From: Cupriavidus sp. D384
Lineage (GTDB): Bacteria > Pseudomonadota > Gammaproteobacteria > Burkholderiales > Burkholderiaceae
DNA length: 64,000 nt
Direction of reading: 5' to 3'
Assembly (NCBI RefSeq): GCF_001652915.1
Contig: NZ_BBQI01000094.1
Location: 1 to 64,000, forward strand
Each line of letters starts with the position of its first letter. Position 1 is the stretch's first letter. The position numbers and the translations under genes were made by a program. The notes beneath the pieces are model-generated. The model was given only the letters and a program-made list of their open reading frames with translations. It had not been told where the DNA came from and searched no databases. Below, one piece after another: positions 34,674-43,509 of the stretch.

Positions 34674-35390
34674 ATGGATGCTGTCTGGGTTCCGCTGCTG
34701 CTGTCGCTCAAGGTGGCGGGATGGGCCACGTTGCTCAATGCCGTGCTGGGCGTGGCGGCCGCTTATGCCATTGCGCGCTGGCGCTCGCGGGCGCGCGATG
34801 TGGTCGATGCCATCCTGACGCTGCCGCTGGTGCTGCCCCCGACCGTGCTGGGCTACTACCTGCTGGTGCTGGTGGGACGCCGTGGGGTGTTTGGCGCCTG
34901 GCTCGAGAACCTTGGGATCGAACTGGTTTTCACCTGGCAAGGTGCGGTGCTGGCCTCGACCGTGGTGGCCTTTCCGCTGGTGCTGAAGTCGGCGCGCGCC
35001 GCGTTCGAAGGCGTCGATCACCAGCTCGAGAATGCGGCCCGTGTGCTGGGCATCTCCGAATCGGCCATCTTCTTCCGCGTGACGCTGCCCATGGCGCTGC
35101 CTGGCATCGTGGCCGGCGTGCTGCTGGCGTTTGCCCGCGCACTGGGCGAATTCGGCGCCACGCTGATGGTGGCCGGCAACCTGCCCGGCCGCACGCAGAC
35201 ACTGTCAGTCGCCATCTACGAGGCCGTGCAGGCTGGCAACGACGACACCGCCAACCTGCTGGTGCTGGTGACCTCCGTGACCTGCATCGTGCTGCTCGTG
35301 GTGGCGGCCCGACTGGTGCCACCGGCGCAGCGCGGCACCGGCAACGTGTTCGAGCGCCGCAAGTTCCGGCGCGACACCATCACCGGATGA
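34674..35390 (+). CDS. modB: Molybdate ABC transporter permease ModB
   Basis: The 238-residue inner-membrane protein has five to six hydrophobic segments and the permease EAA-type loop that docks the ATPase (AARVLGISESAIFFRVTLPMALPGI). LPLVLPPTVLGYYLL is characteristic of ModB. It lies seven bases upstream of modC. Confidence 0.94.
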   Translation: MDAVWVPLLLSLKVAGWATLLNAVLGVAAAYAIARWRSRARDVVDAILTLPLVLPPTVLGYYLLVLVGRRGVFGAWLENLGIELVFTWQGAVLASTVVAFPLVLKSARAAFEGVDHQLENAARVLGISESAIFFRVTLPMALPGIVAGVLLAFARALGEFGATLMVAGNLPGRTQTLSVAIYEAVQAGNDDTANLLVLVTSVTCIVLLVVAARLVPPAQRGTGNVFERRKFRRDTITG

Positions 35391-35397
35391 CATTGCC

Positions 35398-36120
35398 ATG
35401 AGCATGCAGATCACCGTCCGCAAGCGCATGGCATCGCAAGATCGTCATTTCGCGCTCGATATCTCGTTCGAATCCGATAGCCGGCGCATTGCGCTGTTCG
35501 GCCCGTCCGGCGCAGGCAAGAGCCTGACGCTGCGGGCCATTGCCGGCCTGATGGCGCCCGACAGCGGGCGCATCGTGCTGAACGGCCGCACGCTGTTCGA
35601 CAGCGATACCGGCGTCGATGTGCGGCCACAGGAACGCCGCGTGGCCTACCTGTTCCAGGACTACGCGCTGTTTCCGCACCTGACCGTATCCCAGAACATC
35701 GCGTTCGGACTCAGGCAGGGCTGGCGCAACCCGGCGCGCCGCGCGCTGCCACCCGAGGCCGCGCGCTGGGTCGACGCGTTCGGCCTGCGCGAGATCGTCA
35801 ACCAGTATCCGTCGCAGATTTCAGGCGGACAGAAGCAGCGCGTGGCGCTGGCCCGCGCGCTGGTGGCCCGGCCCGATATCCTGCTGCTGGACGAGCCGTT
35901 CTCGGCACTGGACCCCGCCTTGCGGGTGCGCATGCGCGAGGAACTGCGGGCGCTGCAGGAAAGCCTGGATGTGCCGATGCTGATGATTTCGCACGATCCC
36001 GAGGACGTCGAGGTGCTGGGCGACCACGTGCTGGAAATCCGCGATGGCCGCATCCACGCCAGCGGCCGCGCCCACCGGCATCCGCCGGTCTACGCGCCCG
36101 TCAGCGCTCACGCCGTCTAG
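35398..36120 (+). CDS. modC: Molybdate ABC transporter ATPase ModC, short form without TOBE domain
   Basis: The 240-residue ATPase has all ABC motifs: Walker A GPSGAGKS, Q-loop LFQDYALFP, signature ISGGQKQR, Walker B ILLLDEPF and the switch histidine in ISHDPED. Typical ModC proteins are about 350 residues and end in a MOP/TOBE molybdate-sensing domain; here the protein stops soon after the ATPase core. The short tail has no frameshift evidence in the following 3 bp before the convergent gene, so this seems a natural short form that may lack trans-inhibition by molybdate. Confidence 0.9.
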   Translation: MSMQITVRKRMASQDRHFALDISFESDSRRIALFGPSGAGKSLTLRAIAGLMAPDSGRIVLNGRTLFDSDTGVDVRPQERRVAYLFQDYALFPHLTVSQNIAFGLRQGWRNPARRALPPEAARWVDAFGLREIVNQYPSQISGGQKQRVALARALVARPDILLLDEPFSALDPALRVRMREELRALQESLDVPMLMISHDPEDVEVLGDHVLEIRDGRIHASGRAHRHPPVYAPVSAHAV

Positions 36121-36123
36121 CGT

Positions 36124-36642
36124 TCAGGCGGCCTGCTGGCGAAGCAGGTCCAGATAGGCGCCCTCGATCAACGCTTCAGGCGCCACGCCCAGCCGCGCCA
36201 TCAGCGCGTGGGCCTCCGCCACGCCGGCATCGGCTGCCTCGCCGTCGTGCAGTACCACTTCCAGTTCCAGGAAATCGCCCAGACCTTCCACGCGGTCCAG
36301 ATGCACGCGGGTGCGCCCCACCAGGAACAGCGTGCGCATCTTGCGCACCCGGCCGCTGATGCCATGCGCGGCGGTCAGCGCCTCGCGCAGCGTGTCGGGC
36401 GATGCCGTGGGCGACAGGATGTAGAAGCTCTCCTTCGGCCCCATCTGGTCCGGCCGCGCGTAGAAGATCAGCTGGCCCGACGTTGCATCGAAGGCGCGCA
36501 GCTTGAGGCGCCCGTTCGGGCACGGGAAAAACGTGTCGTCCTGCTCGATCCGTTCGGGGCCTTTGGTGGCGATGGCCGCGGCGCGGGGCACCAGTGCGTC
36601 GACGCTGTCGATACGCGCCTTGATTTCCACATTGCGTGCCAT
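36124..36642 (-). CDS. CYTH-domain protein (class IV adenylate cyclase/thiamine-triphosphatase type)
   Basis: The 172-residue protein begins MARNVEIKARI, containing the ExK part of the CYTH signature, and has the alternating charged strands of a triphosphate tunnel fold (RLKLRAF, QLIFYARPD, VRKMRTLFLVGRTRVHLD, FLELEVVL). Members hydrolyse triphosphates or make cAMP; the precise activity is unknown. It starts three bases after the modE stop, so it is probably cotranscribed with modE. Confidence 0.85.
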   Translation of the reverse strand: MARNVEIKARIDSVDALVPRAAAIATKGPERIEQDDTFFPCPNGRLKLRAFDATSGQLIFYARPDQMGPKESFYILSPTASPDTLREALTAAHGISGRVRKMRTLFLVGRTRVHLDRVEGLGDFLELEVVLHDGEAADAGVAEAHALMARLGVAPEALIEGAYLDLLRQQAA

Positions 36643-36645
36643 GGC

Positions 36646-37449
36646 TCAGATCATCGTGCCCAGGATGACGCTGGACGCCTTGAAGATGGCCAGCGCGCGC
36701 ACGCCTTCCTTCAGGTCCAGGTCGGCCAGCGCGCCGTTGTTGATAATGGCCGCCACAGTGCCGCCGCCATCGAGTTCCAATACCACCTCGGCATTGACCG
36801 CTCCGGGCACCAGGCGGACCACCGTACCAGGCAACTGGTTGCGTGCGGAGAGACGCACGGCGGGGTCCGGCAGCCCGATCAGCACGGACGACGCCTTGAC
36901 CAGTGCGAATGCCTCGGCACCCGGGGCCAGGCCCAGCGTCTCCACGCTCTCGTGCGTGATGGTGGACACGATGCGCAGGCCGCCCGGCAGCGCCAGCGTG
37001 ACTTCGTCATTGACGGCGCCGGCCCGCACGGCCTCCACGCGGCCGAACAGTTTGTTGCGCGCACTGGTCTGGATCATCATGCGTTGGATCAGGTGAATAT
37101 CCTCGGGATTGGCATCGGACATCGCGCCGGCCCGTTCCAGGTGGGCGATGAAGCGCGCATGCTCGGCTTCCATGGCGCGGTAGGTGGCGATCAGCCGCCC
37201 CGCCCGTTCCGTAAGCCGTGTACCGCCGCCGCCCTTTCCGCCGGCAGCGCGTACCACCAGTGGCTCGCCGGCGCTGTTGTTCATGGCGTCGATGGCATCC
37301 CATGCGCCCTTGTAGCTGATGCCCACGGCGCGCGCGGCGGCCGTGATCGAGCCGTGTTCGCCGATGGCGGCCAGCAGCGCGATGCGGTCGCGGCCGCCCC
37401 AATCCTGCTTGCCGGCGCGAAACCAGATCGCGCCCTGGAGTTCGAGCAT
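36646..37449 (-). CDS. modE: Molybdate-responsive regulator ModE
   Basis: The 267-residue regulator has an N-terminal winged HTH (RIALLAAIGEHGSITAAARAVGISYKGAWDAIDAMNN) and two C-terminal MOP domains (about 125-195 and 197-265), each containing the SARNxLxGxV pattern that binds molybdate. ModE bound to molybdate represses modABC in other bacteria. The start at 37449 (MLELQGAIWF) matches the family; the open frame further upstream lacks similarity. A ModE-type site lies before modA in this window. Confidence 0.94.
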   Translation of the reverse strand: MLELQGAIWFRAGKQDWGGRDRIALLAAIGEHGSITAAARAVGISYKGAWDAIDAMNNSAGEPLVVRAAGGKGGGGTRLTERAGRLIATYRAMEAEHARFIAHLERAGAMSDANPEDIHLIQRMMIQTSARNKLFGRVEAVRAGAVNDEVTLALPGGLRIVSTITHESVETLGLAPGAEAFALVKASSVLIGLPDPAVRLSARNQLPGTVVRLVPGAVNAEVVLELDGGGTVAAIINNGALADLDLKEGVRALAIFKASSVILGTMI

Positions 37450-37529
37450 GCGCTGACTCGTATGTAATGAAGGGAATGCGTATGGTACCGCCAGACGCAC
37501 CCGGTGCGTGACTGGCGGTGGGCCTGGCG

Positions 37530-37772
37530 TCAGCTCTGGTGGGCGGGGATGTACCAGCGCATGACGCTGCCGGCAAAGTACTGCTTGTCGAACTGCCGCA
37601 GCAGGCGCCAGCAGGTGAATGGGTCGACTGCCAGGTCGACCCACGCCCAGGGGTGGTTGGCGTCGCCATCGCGCACGATCTCGACGGAGTTCACCTTGGC
37701 GTAGTCCTTGAGTTTTTCGCGCAGCATTTCCTCGGTTACATCACGATGCAGCCCGCGGATCAACACCTGCAT
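37530..37772 (-). CDS. Small RNA-recognition-motif protein
   Basis: The 80-residue protein begins MQVLIRGLHRDVTEEMLREKLKDYAKVNSVEIVRDG, matching the first half of an RRM fold (RNP2-like strand, helix, then strand); the RNP1 region WAWVDLAVD is partly preserved. GGGGAGAGG lies before the ATG. The frame remains open upstream, but no similarity extends there. It may bind RNA, though a direct target cannot be predicted. It stands downstream of fabI on the same strand. Confidence 0.75.
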   Translation of the reverse strand: MQVLIRGLHRDVTEEMLREKLKDYAKVNSVEIVRDGDANHPWAWVDLAVDPFTCWRLLRQFDKQYFAGSVMRWYIPAHQS

Positions 37773-37863
37773 GACAGCCTCTCCCCAGTTGGAAAGTGGT
37801 GATGCATGTATTCTAGGCCGCGCTTTGCCACGTGGCGGCCGGGCGATGCGGCTATCGCACGTT

Positions 37864-38643
37864 TCAAGCCATGATGTGTACGCCACCGTCCACGTACACG
37901 GTATTGCCCGATACGCGACGTGCATAGGGCGTGGCCAGGTACGCGGTGGTGAAACCGACATCCATGATGTCGACCAGTTCGCCCAGCGGCGCACGGCCGG
38001 CCGCCTCGGCCAGCAGGACATCGAAATCCTTGAGCCCGGACGCCGCACGCGTCTTGAGCGGCCCTGGCGAGATCGCATGCACGCGGATGCCCCGGGGTCC
38101 AAGCTCGTAGGCCAGGTAGCGGCAGGTGGCCTCCAGCGCGGCCTTGACGGGCCCCATCAGATCGTAGTTCGGCACCACGCGGTTGGCGCCGTCATAGCTC
38201 ATCGCGAACATCGTGCCGCCCTGTCCCATCAGCGGCACGGCCCGGCGCGCCATGCGGATGAACGAATGGCACGATACGTCCATGGCCCGCGCAAAACCGG
38301 TGGCCGACGATTGCAGCAGCCCGCCTTGCAGATCCGCCTTCGGCGCAAAGGCCACCGAATGCACGACCGAGTCGAGCCGCCCCCAGACCTCGCCAATGCG
38401 CGCGAACAGCGCGTCCATCTGCGCGTCGTCTTCCACATTCAGCGGCATCAGGATCGGCGACGCGATCTGCTCGGCCAGCGGCGCCACATGCGGGTAGGCC
38501 TTGTCGTTCAGATAGGTCAGCGCCACCTCGGCGCCCATCTCGTGAAATGCGCGTGCGCAGCCCCAGGCAATGGAGTCCTCGTTGGCGACGCCAACGACGA
38601 GCACGCGATTGCCGGACAGCGGGGGACTAGGAACCTGGAGCAT
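37864..38643 (-). CDS. fabI: Enoyl-[acyl-carrier-protein] reductase, FabI type
   Basis: The 259-residue short-chain dehydrogenase has a FabI-like cofactor site (LVVGVANEDSIAWGCARAFHE) and the catalytic Tyr-x6-Lys in NYDLMGPVKAAL. It reduces the enoyl-ACP double bond in fatty-acid synthesis with NADH or NADPH. GGGAGG precedes the ATG. Its place next to a DUF3141 gene and divergent from pta-ackA, rather than among fatty-acid genes, suggests a second, accessory FabI as known in Ralstonia-type genomes; that it is not the main enzyme is an inference. Confidence 0.88.
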   Translation of the reverse strand: MLQVPSPPLSGNRVLVVGVANEDSIAWGCARAFHEMGAEVALTYLNDKAYPHVAPLAEQIASPILMPLNVEDDAQMDALFARIGEVWGRLDSVVHSVAFAPKADLQGGLLQSSATGFARAMDVSCHSFIRMARRAVPLMGQGGTMFAMSYDGANRVVPNYDLMGPVKAALEATCRYLAYELGPRGIRVHAISPGPLKTRAASGLKDFDVLLAEAAGRAPLGELVDIMDVGFTTAYLATPYARRVSGNTVYVDGGVHIMA

Positions 38644-38729
38644 GAGCAAACCTCCCGTTGTTTGCCATTCTGCTGGCCTGCCCTCCGTCCGCGGTGCGCG
38701 GCACAGGCGGGAAGGCCAGCGACATACCG

Positions 38730-41051
38730 CTACGCCTGCGCTTCCTGCGTGGCCTTGCCGTTGCCGTGGTCGGTGCCTAACACCTCGGCCACTTCCCGGT
38801 AGCGGGCCAGCCATTCCGCATCGAGCGGGCCGCCAACCGTCAGCACGCGATGCGCCAGCACCATGATGCGGCGGCGCTCCTTCATCTCGGGCACCAGTGC
38901 CGGCAACGCCTGGATGGCGCCTTCCGGGTCCAGGCTGACGATATAGCTCTGCCGCCGCACCGCTTCCTTGAAGTCCGCCAGCGTGATGCGCTGTTCCGGC
39001 GGGTTCTCCCGCGCCAGCTTGCGCAGCAGGTTGAACGGGCGCTCCTCGATGGCCGAGCGCCCCTGCGTCACATAGGACAGCACGCGCAGGAAGGCATCGA
39101 GCGCCGTGCCGGTACCGATGTCGCGCTCGGCCTCGCGCCGGCGCAATTCGGCCACCTCCTTGCGCAGGGCCGTAATGGCGGGCGACTCCGGCGCCTTCGG
39201 CGTGGCGGTCATACCCAGCATGGCGGGCAGCCATGGCGTGGCGTAGATCGACTCGAACATGCGCTCCTGCCAGGCGTCGCGCGCATCGCGGTACTGGTCC
39301 AGCGAACGCACGATCTGGTCGGACACGGCCTTCTGCATCGCCAGGAACGGATTGTCGGCGGACACCGGCTGGCGCGCGTCGCGCACGGCCGGCGCCATCG
39401 CGGCCACCCACTGCATCCACGGATTGCCGTCGGCGAACAGCGAGCGTTCCAGCCGCGACGGGTGGATCGCACGAATACCCTCGGCCGTTGCCTCGTTCGA
39501 CATGGCCCGGACCACCGGCGAGGCGTACGTATCGTAGAGGTGCTGGTTGATTTCGGCCACGCGGCGCACGACCTCGAACGGCTGCTCGTCCTCTCGACCG
39601 TCGTCCAGCGCGAGGATGTCGTCGATGGTCCGGCGCTCGAAGCGCACCAGGTAGCGGCCCTCGATCAGTTCGCTGTGCGGGGAATCCGGCGCAACGTCCT
39701 CGATCTTCGCTTCGTACAGCCCCGGGGGCAGCACGTCGATAAGGTCGAGCGCGCAGAACAGTTCCGAGTGCTCCTTGTTGGCGACGCTGCCCGAGACGAA
39801 AATGCCCAGGTGCCCGATGGACGGATGCAGGCAATAGACGATGGTCTGCTGGTTGGCGACCAGTTCGTCCACGTTCGCATAGAGATCGGGAATCCAGTTC
39901 AGCGCCTGCTGCGGCGGCGTGATGTTGTCCCCCCAGGAGGCAAACACGATCACCGGTGAGCGCACGTTGCGCAGGTCGATCACGGTCTGGCCGTCGCTGC
40001 TGCGCACTTCGCCGGCCGTCAGGTGGTTGCCGACGAACAGGTTCTGCACGATCCAGTCGATCTCGCCGCGGTTCATCAGGAAGTGCCCGCCCCACCAGCG
40101 CTCGAACTCCAGGAAGCGCGGCCCTTCCGTATCGACCCTGGCGTAGACGTTGTACAGCTTTTCCCAGAGCGTGTTCGACGGGTTCAGCTTCTCGAAATTC
40201 TGCACCAGCCAGGCGCCGTCGAAGCGGCCATTGCCCAGGTCAGCCGCCAGCGACGACAGCCACGTGCCCCCAAGCAGCCCGCCCGAATAGCGCATCGGAT
40301 TCTTGCCGCGCACGCCCGACCAGTACGCCACGGGCGCACCGGCCAGCAGGATCGGCCCGGTCGCTTCCGGCGACGCGGCCGCCAGGATCAGCAGCGCCCA
40401 TCCCGCCTGGCAATTGCCGACGACGAAGGGCTTGCCCGGCGCATCGGGATGGCGCTCCGCCACCGCCTGCAGGAACTTGCCCTCTGTCCGCGCCACATCC
40501 TCGATCGTCTGGCCCGGACACGGGTCGCGGAAGAACGTGATGAAGTAGCACGGATGCCCGGTGCGGATCGCATTGCCGATCTCGCTGTCGGCCTTGAAGC
40601 CGCCGATGCCCGGGCCGTGCCCTGCCCGCGGGTCCATCACCACGAACGGACGCTTGGTCATGTCGGTGGGATGCGCATCAGGCGGCACGATGCGCAACAG
40701 CGCGTAGTTGACCGGCCGGGGCAGGTCGCGCCCGTCCATCAGCACTTCGTAGTCGAACACCAGCACGGGCGGCATGCCGCCGCGCTCGTGCTCCTCGGTC
40801 TCGTTGCCACGGCGGCGCAGGACATCCAGGAACAGGATGGAGCGCTGCCAGGCGTCGAGCCCGTATTCCCAGGCGGCCTGCGCCACCGGGTTCATCGGCA
40901 CCGGCGGCAACATCGCAAAGGGGAAGGGAGAACTGGCTGAAGTGGGGGGCGTGGCCGGAGCAGTGGTGTCGGCCGGCTGGCCCGGCGTGGCGGCCTGGGC
41001 GGCGGCGTCCTGCCCGGACGTTTGCCCCGGAACAGGTTGGCGTGCATTCAT
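38730..41051 (-). CDS. DUF3141 protein, PHA-synthase-like alpha/beta hydrolase
   Basis: The 773-residue protein has an alanine/proline/threonine-rich N-terminus (about 1-50) and an alpha/beta-hydrolase core (about 100-480) with a lipase-box-like GNCQAG, Cys214 replacing the usual serine as in PHA synthases. Possible triad partners lie in SWGDNITPP and HPSIGHLGIF. The C-terminal 250 residues are helical. Proteins of this family are often labelled poly(3-hydroxyalkanoate) synthetase, but polymer synthesis has not been deduced here. AAGGAG precedes the ATG at 41051; the frame continues open far upstream but overlaps pta and ackA. It lies 86 bp upstream of fabI. Confidence 0.85.
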   Translation of the reverse strand: MNARQPVPGQTSGQDAAAQAATPGQPADTTAPATPPTSASSPFPFAMLPPVPMNPVAQAAWEYGLDAWQRSILFLDVLRRRGNETEEHERGGMPPVLVFDYEVLMDGRDLPRPVNYALLRIVPPDAHPTDMTKRPFVVMDPRAGHGPGIGGFKADSEIGNAIRTGHPCYFITFFRDPCPGQTIEDVARTEGKFLQAVAERHPDAPGKPFVVGNCQAGWALLILAAASPEATGPILLAGAPVAYWSGVRGKNPMRYSGGLLGGTWLSSLAADLGNGRFDGAWLVQNFEKLNPSNTLWEKLYNVYARVDTEGPRFLEFERWWGGHFLMNRGEIDWIVQNLFVGNHLTAGEVRSSDGQTVIDLRNVRSPVIVFASWGDNITPPQQALNWIPDLYANVDELVANQQTIVYCLHPSIGHLGIFVSGSVANKEHSELFCALDLIDVLPPGLYEAKIEDVAPDSPHSELIEGRYLVRFERRTIDDILALDDGREDEQPFEVVRRVAEINQHLYDTYASPVVRAMSNEATAEGIRAIHPSRLERSLFADGNPWMQWVAAMAPAVRDARQPVSADNPFLAMQKAVSDQIVRSLDQYRDARDAWQERMFESIYATPWLPAMLGMTATPKAPESPAITALRKEVAELRRREAERDIGTGTALDAFLRVLSYVTQGRSAIEERPFNLLRKLARENPPEQRITLADFKEAVRRQSYIVSLDPEGAIQALPALVPEMKERRRIMVLAHRVLTVGGPLDAEWLARYREVAEVLGTDHGNGKATQEAQA

Positions 41052-41104
41052 TTCCGTTTCTCCTTCGGGATTGGCGGAGTCAGAGGCGTGCAGCGTGGCG
41101 CAAA

Positions 41105-41121
41105 CATCGCTTGCTGCGATG
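41105..41121. promoter_or_regulatory. Inverted repeat in the divergent DUF3141-pta promoter region
   Basis: CATCGC-N5-GCGATG forms a perfect 6-bp dyad 53 bp upstream of the DUF3141 start. The 270-bp divergent region must hold promoters for both transcription units, so this is a candidate shared operator. Confidence 0.35.
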
Positions 41122-41321
41122 CAACAGCAAAAATCTACCAGCCTCGGCGCGGCGTGACAACCGTTACCAAAGTCCAATGCGAAAGTCGGCCTTGCACATG
41201 ACAACAGCAAGTCATCGATACGACGCTCGCGTTCGCCTATACTGGCTCGAAACTGTTTGCGCAACGCAGCATCCGCATGCCTTGCCGGATGCTGTTCCGA
41301 TGGATTTCCAGGTACCTGCCC

Positions 41322-42269
41322 ATGCCGACACCATCGTCCGACGACAAGTACGCCCGGCTGCTTGCCCGCTGCGAGGGCCTTCCTCCCATCCCGACCGCCG
41401 TGGCTCATCCCTGCGACCACTCGTCGCTCGATGGCGCGCTGGAAGCCGCCCGGCTCGGGCTGATCGTGCCGATCCTGTGCGGCCCCGCCGCACGTATCCA
41501 CGCCGTGGCCGAGGAACATGGCCTCGCCCTGGGCGACACCGCGATCATCGACGCCGCGCACAGCCATGCGTCGGCGGAATGTGCGGTCGAGGCCGTGCGC
41601 ACCGGCCGCGCCGAACTGCTGATGAAAGGCAGTCTGCACAGCGACGAACTGCTGCACGCGGTGGCGCGCAGCGCCAGCGGGCTGCGCACCGAGCGACGCC
41701 TGTCGCACGTGTTCGCGATGGACGTGCCCAGCTATCACAAGCCGCTGTTCATCACCGATGCGGCGGTCAACATCTTTCCCACGCTGAACGAGAAGGCGGA
41801 CATCGTACGCAATGCCATCGACCTCGTGCGCGTGCTCGGGGTCGATCGGCCCAAGGTGGCAATCCTGTCGGCGGTGGAGACCGTAACCGACAAGATCCCG
41901 TCGACGATCGACGCCGCCGCGCTCTGCATGATGAGCCTGCGTGGGCAGATCGAAGGCGGCCTGCTCGACGGCCCGCTGGCGTTCGACAACGCGATCAGCA
42001 AGGCCGCGGCCGACACCAAGGGCATCAAGTCGGACGTGGCGGGCGATCCCGACATCCTGCTCGTGCCGGACCTGGAGGCCGGCAACATGCTGGCGAAGCA
42101 GCTGACGTTCCTGGCCGGCGCGGAAGCCGCGGGCATCGTGCTGGGTGCGCGCGTGCCGGTCATCCTGACCAGCCGCGCCGACAGCGTACGTGCCCGCATC
42201 GGCAGCTGCGCCATCGCGGTGCTGCTGGCGCATGCGCGGCGCACCTCGCAAACCACCGTACCGGCCTGA
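41322..42269 (+). CDS. pta: Phosphate acetyl/butyryltransferase (short Pta/Ptb type)
   Basis: The 315-residue enzyme belongs to the PTA_PTB family, which interconverts acyl-CoA and acyl-phosphate. Motifs include ELLMKGSLHSDELL, PLFITDAAVNIFPTLNEKADI, and SDVAGDPDILLVPDLEAGNMLAKQLTFLAGAEAAGIVLGARVPVILTSRADS. It lacks the N-terminal regulatory domains of long Pta enzymes and has Ptb-like segments, so longer acyl groups are possible. The chosen ATG follows AGG; the frame is open upstream to 41277. It is 12 bp before ackA. Confidence 0.9.
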   Translation: MPTPSSDDKYARLLARCEGLPPIPTAVAHPCDHSSLDGALEAARLGLIVPILCGPAARIHAVAEEHGLALGDTAIIDAAHSHASAECAVEAVRTGRAELLMKGSLHSDELLHAVARSASGLRTERRLSHVFAMDVPSYHKPLFITDAAVNIFPTLNEKADIVRNAIDLVRVLGVDRPKVAILSAVETVTDKIPSTIDAAALCMMSLRGQIEGGLLDGPLAFDNAISKAAADTKGIKSDVAGDPDILLVPDLEAGNMLAKQLTFLAGAEAAGIVLGARVPVILTSRADSVRARIGSCAIAVLLAHARRTSQTTVPA

Positions 42270-42281
42270 GGAGTCCCCGGC

Positions 42282-43505
42282 GTGAGCACACCCCATCCCG
42301 TCATTCTCGTTGTCAACGCCGGTTCGTCGAGCGTCAAGGTATCGATCTACGTGGTGCCCGACGCGGCGCACGAGAACGTCGACATCCAGCCGTCGCTGGC
42401 CGCGCATGGTCAGATCGAAGGCATCGGCGTGGCGCCGCGCCTGGTGGCCAGCATGGCCGATGGCCGCGAGGTTACCGACCAGAAATTTCCCGTCGAGCAG
42501 GTGGCGGACCACGACGCCGCGTTCAGGCTGATCCGCCTGACGCTGAGCGTGGCGCTGCGCGATACGCCGCCTGTCGCCATCGGCCATCGCGTGGTACATG
42601 GCGGCAGCGACTTTGCCGATGCGGTACGCATCGACGATGAGGTGATTGCCAAGCTGGAAACGCTGGTGCCGCTGGCGCCGCTGCACCAGCCGCACAACCT
42701 GACCGCGATCCGTGCGATCCGCGCCGCCGCGCCCGAACTGCTGCAGGTGGCCTGCTTCGATACGGCGTTCCATGTGGGCCGCGACGAACTGGCGCAGCTG
42801 ATGGCCCTGCCCTACGAGTACTACGAGCGGGGCGTGCGCCGCTATGGCTTTCACGGCCTGTCGTACGCGTATATCGCGCGCCGCCTCAGGCAGGTGGCTC
42901 CCGACCTGGCCGAAGGTCGTGTCATCGTGGCACACCTGGGCAACGGCGCCAGCCTGTGCGCGATGCACGGCGGCAAGAGCGTGGATTCGACCATGGGCCT
43001 GACCGCGCTCGACGGCATGCCGATGGGCACGCGCTGCGGGTCGATCGATCCTGGCGCGGTGCTGTACCTGGCCGCACAGGGCATGAGCGCCGACGCGATC
43101 CAGTCGATGCTGTATGGGCAATCGGGGCTGAAGGGTATCTCGGGCATCAGCAGCGACATGCGTGCGCTGCTGGCAAGCGACAGCCCGCGCGCAAAGCTGG
43201 CCGTCGATTTCTACGCGTATCGCGCCGCCCAGGAAATCGGCAAGCTGGCGGTTACGCTTGGCGGCCTGGACGCCCTGGTCTTCACGGCCGGCATCGGCGC
43301 CAATTCGCCCGATATTCGCGCCCGCATCTGCGCGCACCTGACCGACCTGTTCGGCGTCTCGCTGGACCCCACCGCCAACGGCGACAACTGCCAGCGTGTG
43401 AGCCGCGATGCGAGCCGTATCCCGGTACTGGTGCTGCCCACTGACGAGGAAGGCATGATCGCGCTGTCGACGGCGCGTATCCTGCGCGACTGCGGCGGAC
43501 TATGA
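42282..43505 (+). CDS. ackA: Acetate kinase
   Basis: The 407-residue kinase makes ATP from acetyl phosphate, or the reverse. ASKHA-fold motifs are present: VVNAGSSSVKVSIY, IGHRVVHGG, FDTAFH, RRYGFHGLSY, IVAHLGNGASLCA and MGTRCGSIDPG. A GTG start at 42282 has GAGGAG upstream. With the preceding Pta it forms the Pta-AckA route between acetyl-CoA and acetate; with Ptb-like activity it could serve other short acids. It converges on the phosphatase gene with a 4-bp gap. Confidence 0.94.
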   Translation: MSTPHPVILVVNAGSSSVKVSIYVVPDAAHENVDIQPSLAAHGQIEGIGVAPRLVASMADGREVTDQKFPVEQVADHDAAFRLIRLTLSVALRDTPPVAIGHRVVHGGSDFADAVRIDDEVIAKLETLVPLAPLHQPHNLTAIRAIRAAAPELLQVACFDTAFHVGRDELAQLMALPYEYYERGVRRYGFHGLSYAYIARRLRQVAPDLAEGRVIVAHLGNGASLCAMHGGKSVDSTMGLTALDGMPMGTRCGSIDPGAVLYLAAQGMSADAIQSMLYGQSGLKGISGISSDMRALLASDSPRAKLAVDFYAYRAAQEIGKLAVTLGGLDALVFTAGIGANSPDIRARICAHLTDLFGVSLDPTANGDNCQRVSRDASRIPVLVLPTDEEGMIALSTARILRDCGGL

Positions 43506-43509
43506 CGCC

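Noticed and set aside
35398..36120. modC as a truncated pseudogene
   Set aside because: All nucleotide-binding motifs are intact and no remnant of the missing domain follows in any frame, so it is called a short functional form.
38730..43337. A possible 1535-residue fusion extending the DUF3141 frame upstream
   Set aside because: The extension is antisense to pta and ackA, which have full family motifs, and an AAGGAG site marks the internal start at 41051.
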